Under the pieces are notes generated by a model that saw only the letters and a program-made list of their open reading frames with translations, ran no database searches and had not been told where the DNA came from. The position numbers and the translations under genes were made by a program. This document shows positions 1 to 6,928 of a stretch of 7,566 nt of DNA, one piece after another (positions within the stretch are counted from its first letter, which is position 1; every line of letters starts with the position of its first letter). This DNA comes from Massilia sp. (GTDB lineage: Bacteria; Pseudomonadota; Gammaproteobacteria; Burkholderiales; Burkholderiaceae_D), in NCBI GenBank assembly GCA_003520365.1, contig DOUW01000300.1:1-7566 (forward strand), given 5' to 3'.

Positions 1-1529
1 CACGCTCGCCACCGTCGTCGAGCCGCCCGAGACCGGCGCTTCCGGCAGGCGCGAGTCGCCCAGCTCGAAGCGCACGCGCTCGACCGGCAGGCCGAGCGCA
101 TCGGCCGCCACTTGCGTCATCACGGTATAAGTCCCGGTGCCGAGGTCCTGGGTGCTCGAGCGCACCACCACCGTACCGTCCGGGTAGATCGTGGCCGAGG
201 CCGCGCCCTTCGAGCGGTTGGTCGGATAGGTGGCGGTGGCCATGCCCCAGCCGACCAGTTTATCGCCCTCGCGCATCGAGCGCGGCTGCGGATTGCGCCG
301 GCTCCAGCCGAAGCGTTCGGCGCCGGTCTCGTAGCACTGGCGCAGCGATTTGCTGGAAAACGGCAGCTCCTTGCCCGGGTCGCGTTCGGTGTAGTTCCGC
401 AGGCGCAGCGCCAAAGGATCGATGCCGAGTTCGACCGCCAGCTCGTCCATCGAGCACTCCAGCGCGAACGAACCCGAGGCTTCGCCGGGCGCACGCATGA
501 AGGTCGGGGTGCCCAGGTGCATGCGCGCCAGCCGGTGCGTGGTTTCCTGGTTCGGCGCCTCGTACATCATGCGCGTCATCAGCCCGCAGGGTTCGATCCA
601 GTCCTCGATCATCGAGGTGTAGGCGACGGTGTCGTGGGCGGTGGCGGTCAGGCGGCCGTCCGACATCGCGGCGTGGCGCAGGCGTTGCTCGGTCACCGGA
701 CGGGCGCCGACCGGGCCGAACATCTGGTTGCGGTCGAGCACCAGCTTCACCGGACGCCCGGCACCTTTCGCGGCCATCGCCGCCAGCACCACGTGCGACC
801 AGACCGAGCCCTTGCAGCCGAAACCGCCGCCAACATACGGGCACAGCACCGTCACCTTTTCTTCCGCGATGCCGAGGGTGCCGGCGACGGTGCGCTGCAC
901 GCCCTTCATGTACTGGGTCGAGTCGTAGAGCAGCAGGTCGTCGCCATCCCAGGCCGCGATCGTCGCGTGCGGTTCGATCGGGTTGTGGTTCTCGACCGGC
1001 GTGCGATAGGTGACGTCGATGCGCGCGCTGCCCGACAGCAGGCCGGTCTGCAAATCGCCGCGCCTGGTGTCGGTCGACTGGGTCAGCACCTTCTCGGGCG
1101 GATGGGTGTGCTGCTTCGCTTCCTCGAAGTCGAGCAGCGCGGGTTGCGTTTCGTACTCGACGCGCAGGCGCGCCGCCGCTTCGCGCGCCTGCTCGAAGGT
1201 CTCGGCCACCACCACGGCGACCGGCTGGTTGTTGTAGTGGACCGCATCGTCCTGCAGCAGGGACAGTACCCGGCCGATCGGCGGCGACAGCTTGCCATCC
1301 TTGGTTTCCCGCGGCAGGCGCAGCGCGTTCTCGTGGGTCATGATGTGGATGACGCCCGGCAGCCGTTCGGCCTCGCTCGTGTCGATGCGCTTGATGCGGC
1401 CGTTCGGAATGGTGCTGGTGACCAGCACCGCCTGCGCCAGGTTCTCGACGGGGTGTTCGGCCGAATAGCGGGCCGCGCCGCTGACCTTGGCCCAGGCGTC
1501 GACTCGGTTGATGGGTGCGCCGACGATGC

Positions 1530-1533
<4 letters not shown>
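1..1533 (-). CDS. paoC: Molybdopterin-binding (large) subunit of a xanthine dehydrogenase/aldehyde oxidoreductase family enzyme, partial (C-terminus beyond the window)
   Basis: This is the catalytic subunit of a molybdenum hydroxylase; the family oxidises aldehydes or N-heterocycles at a molybdenum cofactor and passes electrons to the FeS and FAD subunits. The first 511 residues are visible, against roughly 730 in E. coli PaoC/YagR, so about 220 residues, including the catalytic Glu near the C-terminus, lie outside. Seen: the N-terminal aldehyde oxidase a/b hammerhead region (about 10-130), the cofactor-binding loop GGGFGCKG at 235-242, and the MRAPGEASGSFALE motif at 346-359 that lines the active site. 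The ATG at 1533 has a strong Shine-Dalgarno (GGAGGAG) and overlaps the paoB stop as ATGA, implying translational coupling. The assignment to the PaoC/YagR type rests on gene order and the partner subunits. The substrate cannot be read from the sequence. Confidence 0.93.
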
Positions 1534-2528
<995 letters not shown>

Positions 2529-2538
2529 GCAGGGCTCC

Positions 2539-3099
2539 TTATCCTTGGGCAGCGGCCGCGCTGCGGATGGCGGCCACGATGTTCTGGTAGGCGCCGCAGC
2601 GGCACAGGTTGCCGCTCATGCGCTCGCGGATCTCCTCGTCGCTCAAGCCCTGCGGCCGCTCGCCCCGGGTGACCGCGCTGGCCTGGCCTTCGGCGATTTC
2701 GCGCAACAGTGCGACCGTCGAACAGACCTGGCCCGGCGTGCAGTAGCCGCACTGGAAGCTGTCGTGGTCCATGAAGGCCTGCTGCACCGGATGCGGCTCG
2801 TCACCCTGGCCCAGGCCCTCGACGGTGGTGATCTCGCGGCCGTCGTGCATGACGGCCAGCGTCAGGCAGGAATTGATGCGCTGGCCGTCGACGAGCACGG
2901 TACAGGCGCCGCACTGGCCGCGGTCGCAGCCCTTCTTGGTGCCGGTCAGGTGCAGGGTTTCGCGCAGCGCGTCGAGCAGGCTCACGCGCGGCTCGACCTG
3001 TACGTGATGGTCGGTTCCGTTGATGCGCAGCGTCAGCGGCTGCGGCGGAACATAGGGCGCCGTCATCGGCGCCAGCTGGGTCTGTTCGTCGTCTGGCAT
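2539..3099 (-). CDS. paoA: 2Fe-2S (small) subunit of the aldehyde oxidoreductase, without a Tat signal
   Basis: This 186-residue protein carries the two 2Fe-2S clusters that link the molybdenum site to FAD. The N-terminal plant-ferredoxin domain has C58, C63, C66 and C78 (CDRGQCGACTVLVDG). The C-terminal four-helix [2Fe-2S]-binding domain has C117 and C120 (FQCGYCTPGQ) and C166 and C168 (NLCRCGAY). E. coli PaoA (about 229 residues) starts with a twin-arginine signal; here the first 20 residues (MPDDEQTQLAPMTAPYVPPQ) hold no RR pair and no hydrophobic stretch. The frame upstream of the ATG meets a stop near the end of rtcB with no other start, so a missed signal is unlikely. I infer a cytoplasmic complex. 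The ribosome binding site is weak (GAGAG). It is the first gene of the paoABC-like operon, 43 bases after rtcB. Confidence 0.93.
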   Translation of the reverse strand: MPDDEQTQLAPMTAPYVPPQPLTLRINGTDHHVQVEPRVSLLDALRETLHLTGTKKGCDRGQCGACTVLVDGQRINSCLTLAVMHDGREITTVEGLGQGDEPHPVQQAFMDHDSFQCGYCTPGQVCSTVALLREIAEGQASAVTRGERPQGLSDEEIRERMSGNLCRCGAYQNIVAAIRSAAAAQG

Positions 3100-3142
3100 G
3101 GATTTACTCTCGATAGGTTGTGATTGGCGGCAGAGGTAGCAC

Positions 3143-4384
3143 TCAGCCCTTCACGCAGACGATCTGCTTCAGGGTGTGCACCACTTCGACCAGTTCGTCC
3201 TGGGCCCGCATGACGGCCTCGATGTCCTTGTACGCCATCGGTATTTCGTCGATCACGCCCTCGTCCTTGCGCGACTCGACGCCCTGCGTGGCGCGCTCGA
3301 CGTCGGCGCGGGTGAAGCGGCGCTTGGCCTCGGTGCGGCTCATGGTGCGGCCGGCGCCGTGGCTGCAGCTGTTGAAACTTTCCGGGTTGCCCTTGCCGCG
3401 CACAATGAAACTCTTCGCGCCCATCGAGCCGGGAATGATGCCCAGTTCTCCCGCGCGCGCCGAGACCGCACCTTTGCGCGTGATCATGACGTCGCGGCCA
3501 AAGTGGCGTTCCTGCTGCACGTAGTTGTGGTGGCAATTGACCGCTTCGACGTGGGTCTCGAAGGGTTTCACGATCACGCTGCGTACGGCATGGATCAGGT
3601 TCTGCATCATCACTTCGCGGTTGATGCGGGCGAATTTCTGGGCCCAGCCGACGGCCTCGATGTAGTCCCGGTAGTGCTCGGTGCCTTCCTCGAGATAGGC
3701 CAGGTCCTGGTCCGGCAAATTGACCATGTGGCGGCGCATGTCCTGCTTGGCCAGCTCGATGAAATGGGTGCCGATGGCATTGCCCACGCCACGCGAGCCG
3801 GAGTGCAGCATCAGCCAGACGAAGTTGTCCTCGTCCAGGCAGATCTCGACGAAGTGGTTGCCGCTGCCCAGGGTGCCCAGGTGCTTGTAGTTGTTCGTGC
3901 CACGCAGCTTGGGCCACTTGCGGCACAAGGCGTCGAATTCGTCCTTCAGTCTCGACCAGCCGGCGTCCACCGGCGGCGGCGGCCGGTCCCAGGAGCCGAC
4001 GTCGCGGCCGCGGGCATTGCGCGTCTTCGGCGACATGCCGTGCGGGATGGCCTGTTCGATGGCGCTGCGCAGCTTCGCCAAACTGTCGGGCAGGTCGCTC
4101 GCGCGCAGCGTGGTCTTGGCCGCCATCATGCCACAGCCGATGTCGACGCCCACCGCCGCCGGGATCACCGCGCCGAGCGTCGGGATCACGCTGCCGATGG
4201 TCGAGCCCTTGCCGAGGTGCACGTCGGGCATGACGGCAACGTGGTGGTAGATGAAGGGCAACTGCGCCAATTTGCTCAGTTGCTCCTTGGCCTCGGTCTC
4301 GACGGGCACACCGCGCGTCCACATTTTGACCGGTTTCGCCCCTTTCGCTTCGAGCGTTTCGTAGTCAGGGTGTTTCGTGTTCAT
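3143..4384 (-). CDS. rtcB: RNA-splicing ligase RtcB (3'-phosphate RNA ligase, GTP dependent)
   Basis: RtcB joins RNA 3'-phosphate or 2',3'-cyclic phosphate ends to 5'-OH ends, using GTP and Mn2+, in RNA repair. The 413-residue product matches the E. coli type (about 408) along its length. Visible active-site residues are the Mn ligands D81 and C84 (GVDIGCGM), H177 (GSGNHF), H194 (LMLHSGSRG) and H286 (NCHHNYVQ), and the histidine that becomes guanylylated, H342 (CSHGAGR). The signature MPDVHLGKGSTIGSVIP lies at 52-68. The start at 4384 (MNTKHPDYETL) fits the family N-terminus; an in-frame ATG at 4414 is possible, but the reading frame further upstream is unrelated. Neither start has a strong Shine-Dalgarno. 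The cyclase gene rtcA and the regulator rtcR are not visible, and I see no sigma-54 promoter upstream. Confidence 0.97.
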   Translation of the reverse strand: MNTKHPDYETLEAKGAKPVKMWTRGVPVETEAKEQLSKLAQLPFIYHHVAVMPDVHLGKGSTIGSVIPTLGAVIPAAVGVDIGCGMMAAKTTLRASDLPDSLAKLRSAIEQAIPHGMSPKTRNARGRDVGSWDRPPPPVDAGWSRLKDEFDALCRKWPKLRGTNNYKHLGTLGSGNHFVEICLDEDNFVWLMLHSGSRGVGNAIGTHFIELAKQDMRRHMVNLPDQDLAYLEEGTEHYRDYIEAVGWAQKFARINREVMMQNLIHAVRSVIVKPFETHVEAVNCHHNYVQQERHFGRDVMITRKGAVSARAGELGIIPGSMGAKSFIVRGKGNPESFNSCSHGAGRTMSRTEAKRRFTRADVERATQGVESRKDEGVIDEIPMAYKDIEAVMRAQDELVEVVHTLKQIVCVKG

Positions 4385-4464
4385 GATGGATGGTGAAGAC
4401 GACAACGGCTTCATGATCACCCAAATCGACAAAGCGGGGAGTCCGGGAGCCTGCGGCTGGGCAG

Positions 4465-4494
4465 TTGCGGGGCGAGAACGCCGCGTTCTATACT
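4465..4494 (+). promoter_or_regulatory. Putative sigma-70 promoter of the lipoprotein gene, with a palindrome between the boxes
   Basis: A -35-like TTGCGG (4465-4470) and a -10-like TATACT (4489-4494) are 18 bases apart, and the lipoprotein ATG follows 37 bases after the -10. The spacer holds a perfect inverted repeat, GAACG-CCG-CGTTC (4476-4488), touching the -10 box, where a repressor could bind. This is a match by eye only; the sequence shows no transcription start. Confidence 0.45.
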
Positions 4495-4531
4495 GGCCGC
4501 GGCGCCCTGTCCGCCTTATTGGAATCCCCGC

Positions 4532-4936
4532 ATGCGAAAACTTTTTCTCCTGGCTCCCCTGCTGCTGGCCGGCTGCGTCGACGACTCGGCCACCTACCAC
4601 ATCGACGGCAACGAACACACGCTGACCGTGCGCGCGATGCAGGAGCATTTCTGGAAGAAGGATGTCACGCTGGAACTGATCGCGGCGCGGCTGCCGGACT
4701 GCCAGCGCCGCTTCGAACTGGCCACGCTGCCGGCAGCGGATGTGGAACTCGAGTTGTTCGCCTCGGGCGAGAACGTCTACACGCTGCGCGCCGGGGAGCT
4801 GGTGTGGCGGGTGGAAACCAATGGCTGCACCGAGATGGAGGAACCCGAGCAGGTCAGCGGGCAGCCGCTCGGCCTGTTCCACCTCGACGAGAACGACAAG
4901 CTCGTGTTCGAGGAAGCGGAAACGCCAATACAGTAA
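4532..4936 (+). CDS. Small predicted lipoprotein, function unknown
   Basis: The 134-residue product begins with a short signal peptide (MRK, then a leucine-rich core) ending in the lipobox LLAGC at 11-15, so C15 should be lipidated after signal peptidase II cleavage. Residue +2 is Val, with Asp at +3 and +4; the lack of Asp at +2 favours outer-membrane sorting. The mature part is acidic, seems rich in beta strands, and has two further cysteines (C57, C99) that could form a disulfide in the periplasm. I do not recognise the family. It stands alone on the plus strand, divergent from rtcB and convergent with the PAP2 gene. The ATG at 4532 is preceded by a weak GGAA. The TAA is directly followed by the palindromic element. 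Confidence 0.85.
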   Translation: MRKLFLLAPLLLAGCVDDSATYHIDGNEHTLTVRAMQEHFWKKDVTLELIAARLPDCQRRFELATLPAADVELELFASGENVYTLRAGELVWRVETNGCTEMEEPEQVSGQPLGLFHLDENDKLVFEEAETPIQ

Positions 4937-5035
4937 GAGCGACTAAAAACCTTTAGGGCAAGGCGCAGCGTCAAAGACAGTACGCTTGTACGGCGAGACG
5001 ATGCAACGCAGCCATAAAGGTTTTTAGGCACTCTT
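4935..5035. repeat. Palindromic structured element, copy 1
   Basis: This is an imperfect inverted repeat of about 100 bases filling the gap between two convergent genes. Main arms 4943-4959 and 5011-5027 are complementary at 16 of 17 positions; a further AAGAG (4935-4939) pairs with CTCTT (5031-5035). The 51-base core (4960-5010) contains a second stem, 4965-4972 with 4997-5004 (7 of 8 pairs), and an inner GTAC (4980-4983) with GTAC (4988-4991). The core is 44 of 51 identical to the one at 6256-6306, with no gaps. The outer arms differ in sequence between copies but stay self-complementary. I do not know a family name for it. Confidence 0.9.
4943..5027. terminator. Probable bidirectional terminator formed by copy 1
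   Basis: On both strands the long hairpin arm ends in AAAGG followed by TTTTT (5021-5025 on plus; the complement of 4945-4949 on minus). This is the shape of a bidirectional intrinsic terminator, though the loop side is unusually large. It lies between the lipoprotein stop (4934-4936) and the bcrC-like stop (5034-5036), where convergent transcripts need to end. That it terminates transcription is inferred. Confidence 0.6.
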
Positions 5036-5642
5036 AAGGACGCAGCCAGCCCTTTGCGATCGGCGCCGCCAGTACCCGGCGGTACACGGTTTGCATCAGC
5101 GGCACCAGCGTCGCGGCCAGCGCCTGGCCAGGACGCGTGTTGATCAGCACCGCGGCAAAGGTCGACACCACCAGCGCCCCGACCATGTCCAGCGGCCAGT
5201 GCACGCCCAGGAATACCCTGGCCCAGGCCACCGGCAAGGCCAGCAGCAGCAGCGCGGCGCCGAAGCGGCGCGCCTCGCGCAAGGGGCCGAGCAGGAGGCC
5301 CAGCGCCACCGAGAACATGCTGGTGCCGTGGTCGCTCGGGAAGGAACTGTCGGGCGCGTGATACATGAAAGTATGGCCGATCTCGGCCACGAAGGGGCGC
5401 GGGTGGGTCCATGCCAGGCCGATCAGCTTGTTGATCGTCAGCGCGATCACGGCGGCCAGGAAGGCACGCACGGCGGCTTCGCGCTGGGCGGTATCGCCAT
5501 TCATCCACATCAGCACCAGCCCCAGCGGCACGATCATGATCAGCCATTCGGCGGCGAAGATGGCCCCATGCAGGCGCCAGCCGTCCAGACCAGGGGAAGA
5601 ATTAAAGATCGCGAACAGGTATTGGTTCAATTGGTCGAACAT
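5034..5642 (-). CDS. bcrC: PAP2-family phosphatase, BcrC-like undecaprenyl-diphosphatase
   Basis: This membrane protein of 202 residues probably dephosphorylates undecaprenyl diphosphate outside the inner membrane to recycle the cell-wall lipid carrier. The three PAP2 motifs are present: K72 with PRPF (81-84), SFPSDHGT (100-107, with the active-site H105), and RVFLGVHWPLD (142-152, with nucleophile H148 and D152). The Lys-to-Arg spacing and the HPRPF and PSDH forms fit the BcrC/YbjG group better than the PgpB group. Hydrophobic segments lie near 26-47, 56-77, 108-120, 127-146 and 151-168. I chose the ATG at 5642 (MFDQLNQYLF), which resembles the YbjG-type N-terminus; a TTG at 5669 would add nine residues. 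No clear ribosome binding site precedes either. BacA-type activity on another lipid diphosphate is possible. Confidence 0.88.
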   Translation of the reverse strand: MFDQLNQYLFAIFNSSPGLDGWRLHGAIFAAEWLIMIVPLGLVLMWMNGDTAQREAAVRAFLAAVIALTINKLIGLAWTHPRPFVAEIGHTFMYHAPDSSFPSDHGTSMFSVALGLLLGPLREARRFGAALLLLALPVAWARVFLGVHWPLDMVGALVVSTFAAVLINTRPGQALAATLVPLMQTVYRRVLAAPIAKGWLRP

Positions 5643-5821
5643 CGGGCGGCCGGGATGAAAAAACAACAATAACCCAGCTTAGCTCAGCCGCCCAGTGCGC
5701 ACGATTTGAAATCGCAACAGAATGTGACAAAGCCGGGCTCGACAGTAGAGCCGATACCCGGGATCAGTGTATGGGTGCCACTGTTGCGGCACTTCCACGC
5801 TGCGATGGGACGCCCGCCCTG
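5643..5821. other. Intergenic region upstream of the bcrC-like gene with three small palindromes
   Basis: No gene is supported here. It contains a perfect palindrome CGATTT-G-AAATCG (5702-5714), a hairpin GGCTC/GAGCC with a 7-base loop (5736-5752), and a hairpin GTGCC/GGCAC with an 8-base loop (5775-5792). The last lies 30 bases after the stop of the transposase-domain gene but lacks a T-run. On the minus strand, TTGTCA (complement of 5723-5728) is a -35-like box, but I see no good -10 with it. Confidence 0.4.
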
Positions 5822-6145
5822 TCAGCGCGGCCGCATCAGGCGGTGCAGCTGGGCCAGCTCGACATCGCGCCCGAGCGTCTCGAGCGTCTGTTCGAGCAGG
5901 GAGCGTCCGCCGTCGCGCAACATCGTCCACTGCGTGAAGTATTCGTGCACGGTGCGCCAGGGCGGAAACTCGCGCGGCAGGCTGCGCCATGCGGCGCCCG
6001 TGTGCAGGAAATACAGGACCGCGCAATAGACGTCGTACAGGTCGTGCTTGCGGGGGCGCGTCTTGCGGCGCGCCGCTTCGAGCATGCCACGCACGCGCTC
6101 GAACTGCTCGCGCGGAATGTCGCTGGGGAATTCAGACCGAGCCAT
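5822..6145 (-). CDS. Stand-alone N-terminal domain of an IS5-type transposase (DUF4096-like), no catalytic domain
   Basis: The 107-residue product matches the helical N-terminal domain of IS5-family transposases. Conserved family positions are visible in YCAVLYFLHTGAAWRSLP (40-57) and PPWRTVHEYFTQW (61-73). The reading ends at LHRLMRPR with a TGA, and neither this frame nor the other two downstream shows the DDE catalytic half, which in this group normally follows or comes by frameshift. So the protein cannot transpose DNA by itself. It is either a remnant or a domain kept for another use, such as DNA binding. The ATG at 6145 follows AGGGGG at good spacing, inside a hairpin. The frame is intact with no internal stops. 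I found no clear terminal inverted repeats or target-site duplication. It sits between folE and bcrC on the same strand. Confidence 0.72.
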   Translation of the reverse strand: MARSEFPSDIPREQFERVRGMLEAARRKTRPRKHDLYDVYCAVLYFLHTGAAWRSLPREFPPWRTVHEYFTQWTMLRDGGRSLLEQTLETLGRDVELAQLHRLMRPR

Positions 6146-6147
6146 CG

Positions 6148-6177
6148 TTCGCCCCCTAAAACTCCTTTGAGGGCGAA
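6148..6177 (-). promoter_or_regulatory. Hairpin covering the ribosome binding site of the transposase-domain gene
   Basis: In the minus-strand transcript TTCGCCC (complement of 6171-6177) pairs with GGGCGAA (complement of 6148-6154), and AAA pairs with TTT further in, around a GGAG loop. The G-rich Shine-Dalgarno lies in the 3' arm, two bases before the ATG at 6145. Such a structure could hold down translation, as is known for several insertion-sequence transposases. The pairing is seen; the control is inferred. Confidence 0.45.
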
Positions 6178-6189
6178 GTTAATGAACAG

Positions 6190-6221
6190 GTTCCCGACGG
6201 GCCGTCATGGCCCGCCGGAAC
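6190..6221. repeat. GC-rich hairpin between the transposase-domain gene and element copy 2
   Basis: GTTCC (6190-6194) pairs with GGAAC (6217-6221) and CGGGCC (6198-6203) with GGCCCG (6209-6214), with small internal bulges and a 5-base loop. GAACAGG flanks it as a direct repeat (6184-6190 and 6218-6224). There is no proper T-run on either strand, so a terminator role is doubtful. Confidence 0.5.
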
Positions 6222-6230
6222 AGGCTTTTG

Positions 6231-6332
6231 GCGCGTCTAACAAAACCCCTAGGGCAAGGCGCATCGGCGATGACAGTACGCGCGTACGGCGAGACGATGC
6301 AACGCTGCCATAGGGGGAATTGTCAGGCGCGC
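6231..6332. repeat. Palindromic structured element, copy 2
   Basis: This is the second copy of the roughly 100-base element. Arms 6231-6255 and 6307-6332 are complementary over most of their length, from GCGCG/CGCGC at the base to CCCCTA/TAGGGG nearer the core. The 51-base core (6256-6306) differs from that of copy 1 at seven positions and has no gaps. Its centre is the perfect palindrome GTACGC/GCGTAC (6277-6288), which is less perfect in copy 1. The second stem GCATCGGC with GACGATGC keeps 7 of 8 pairs, but by different bases than copy 1. The element ends one base before the folE stop codon. Confidence 0.9.
6238..6320 (-). terminator. Probable folE terminator formed by copy 2
   Basis: Read on the folE strand, the hairpin arm ends in GGGG followed by TTTTGTT (complement of 6239-6249), directly after the folE stop. 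On the plus strand the corresponding place reads GGGGGAATTG, with no T-run. The directionality therefore matches the single gene that ends here. The terminator role is inferred. Confidence 0.55.
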
Positions 6333-6333
6333 T

Positions 6334-6900
6334 TTAGTCGCGCGCCAGCGAGAGGAACTCGGTGCGCAGCGCCAGGTTCGGCTGCAATTCGCCCAGCATG
6401 CACGAGGTGATGGTTTCCTCGCCCTGGGTACGGATGCCGCGGCTTTCCATGCACATGTGGCGGCACTTGACGACCACGCCCACCGCCTTCGGCTCGAGCA
6501 CTTCCATCAGCGCATTGGCGATCTGCATCGTCATGCGTTCCTGCACCTGCAGGCGCTTGGAGAAGATGTCGACCAGGCGGGTCAGCTTCGACAGGCCGAC
6601 GATCTTGCCGTTCGGCAGATAGCCGATGGTCGCCTTGCCGAAGAAGGGCGCCAGGTGGTGCTCGCAGTGGCTGTAGACCGGAATGCCGCGCACCACGATC
6701 AGTTCGTTGTACTGCTCGGCTCCGTCTTCGAAGGCCTTGAGGACGGCGACCGGATCCTGGTCGTAGCCCGAGGTCCAGTGTTTCCAGGCTTTGGCGACGC
6801 GCGCCGGCGTTTCGTGCAGGCCTGGACGGTTCGGATCTTCACCAAGGCTGGCCAGCAGTCGGCGCCAGTCGTGTTCGGTGAATGCTTCTTTGTCAGACAT
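6334..6900 (-). CDS. folE: GTP cyclohydrolase I (FolE)
   Basis: FolE is a cytoplasmic enzyme that converts GTP to 7,8-dihydroneopterin triphosphate, the first step of tetrahydrofolate (and biopterin-type) synthesis. The 188-residue product has the zinc ligands C79 and H82 in SHCEHHLAPFFGKATIGY (77-94) and C150 in CRHMCMESRG (146-155). It also has GYLPNGKIVGLSKLTRLVD (93-111), the family signature, and QVQERMTMQIA (118-128). It lacks the N-terminal extension of the 222-residue E. coli enzyme and is about the size of the B. subtilis one. The ATG at 6900 (MSDKEAF) follows TAGGGT at good spacing; a TTG two codons upstream is less likely. It is a zinc-type (FolE) enzyme, not FolE2. It is transcribed alone, divergently from the gene at 7046, and probably ends in the palindromic element. 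Confidence 0.97.
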   Translation of the reverse strand: MSDKEAFTEHDWRRLLASLGEDPNRPGLHETPARVAKAWKHWTSGYDQDPVAVLKAFEDGAEQYNELIVVRGIPVYSHCEHHLAPFFGKATIGYLPNGKIVGLSKLTRLVDIFSKRLQVQERMTMQIANALMEVLEPKAVGVVVKCRHMCMESRGIRTQGEETITSCMLGELQPNLALRTEFLSLARD

Positions 6901-6928
6901 GTTCAACCCTAAAAATACGATTGCCGTC

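Noticed and set aside
3063..4322. A 419-residue minus-strand open frame overlapping rtcB in another frame.
   Set aside because: It is a shadow of rtcB; the frame with the metal-binding and guanylylation motifs is the real one.
4385..4882. An upstream extension of the rtcB frame by up to 166 residues.
   Set aside because: The extra residues run antisense through the lipoprotein gene and do not resemble RtcB, whose family N-terminus fits the ATG at 4384.
5775..5792. Hairpin GTGCC/GGCAC considered as a terminator for the transposase-domain gene.
   Set aside because: The stem has only five pairs and no T-run follows on the relevant strand.
5679..6026. A minus-strand frame overlapping the transposase-domain gene, considered as the second half of a frameshifted transposase.
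   Set aside because: Its translation shows no DDE motif or transposase similarity and is Arg/Ala-rich, like other shadows.
6235..6330. Resemblance of element copy 2 to an integron attC site, with GTCTAAC (6235-6241) at the left end and GTCAGGC (6322-6328) at the right end.
   Set aside because: The right end lacks the invariant GTT needed for recombination, copy 1 does not keep the left consensus, the copies do not follow genes in one common orientation, and no integrase or cassette layout is visible.
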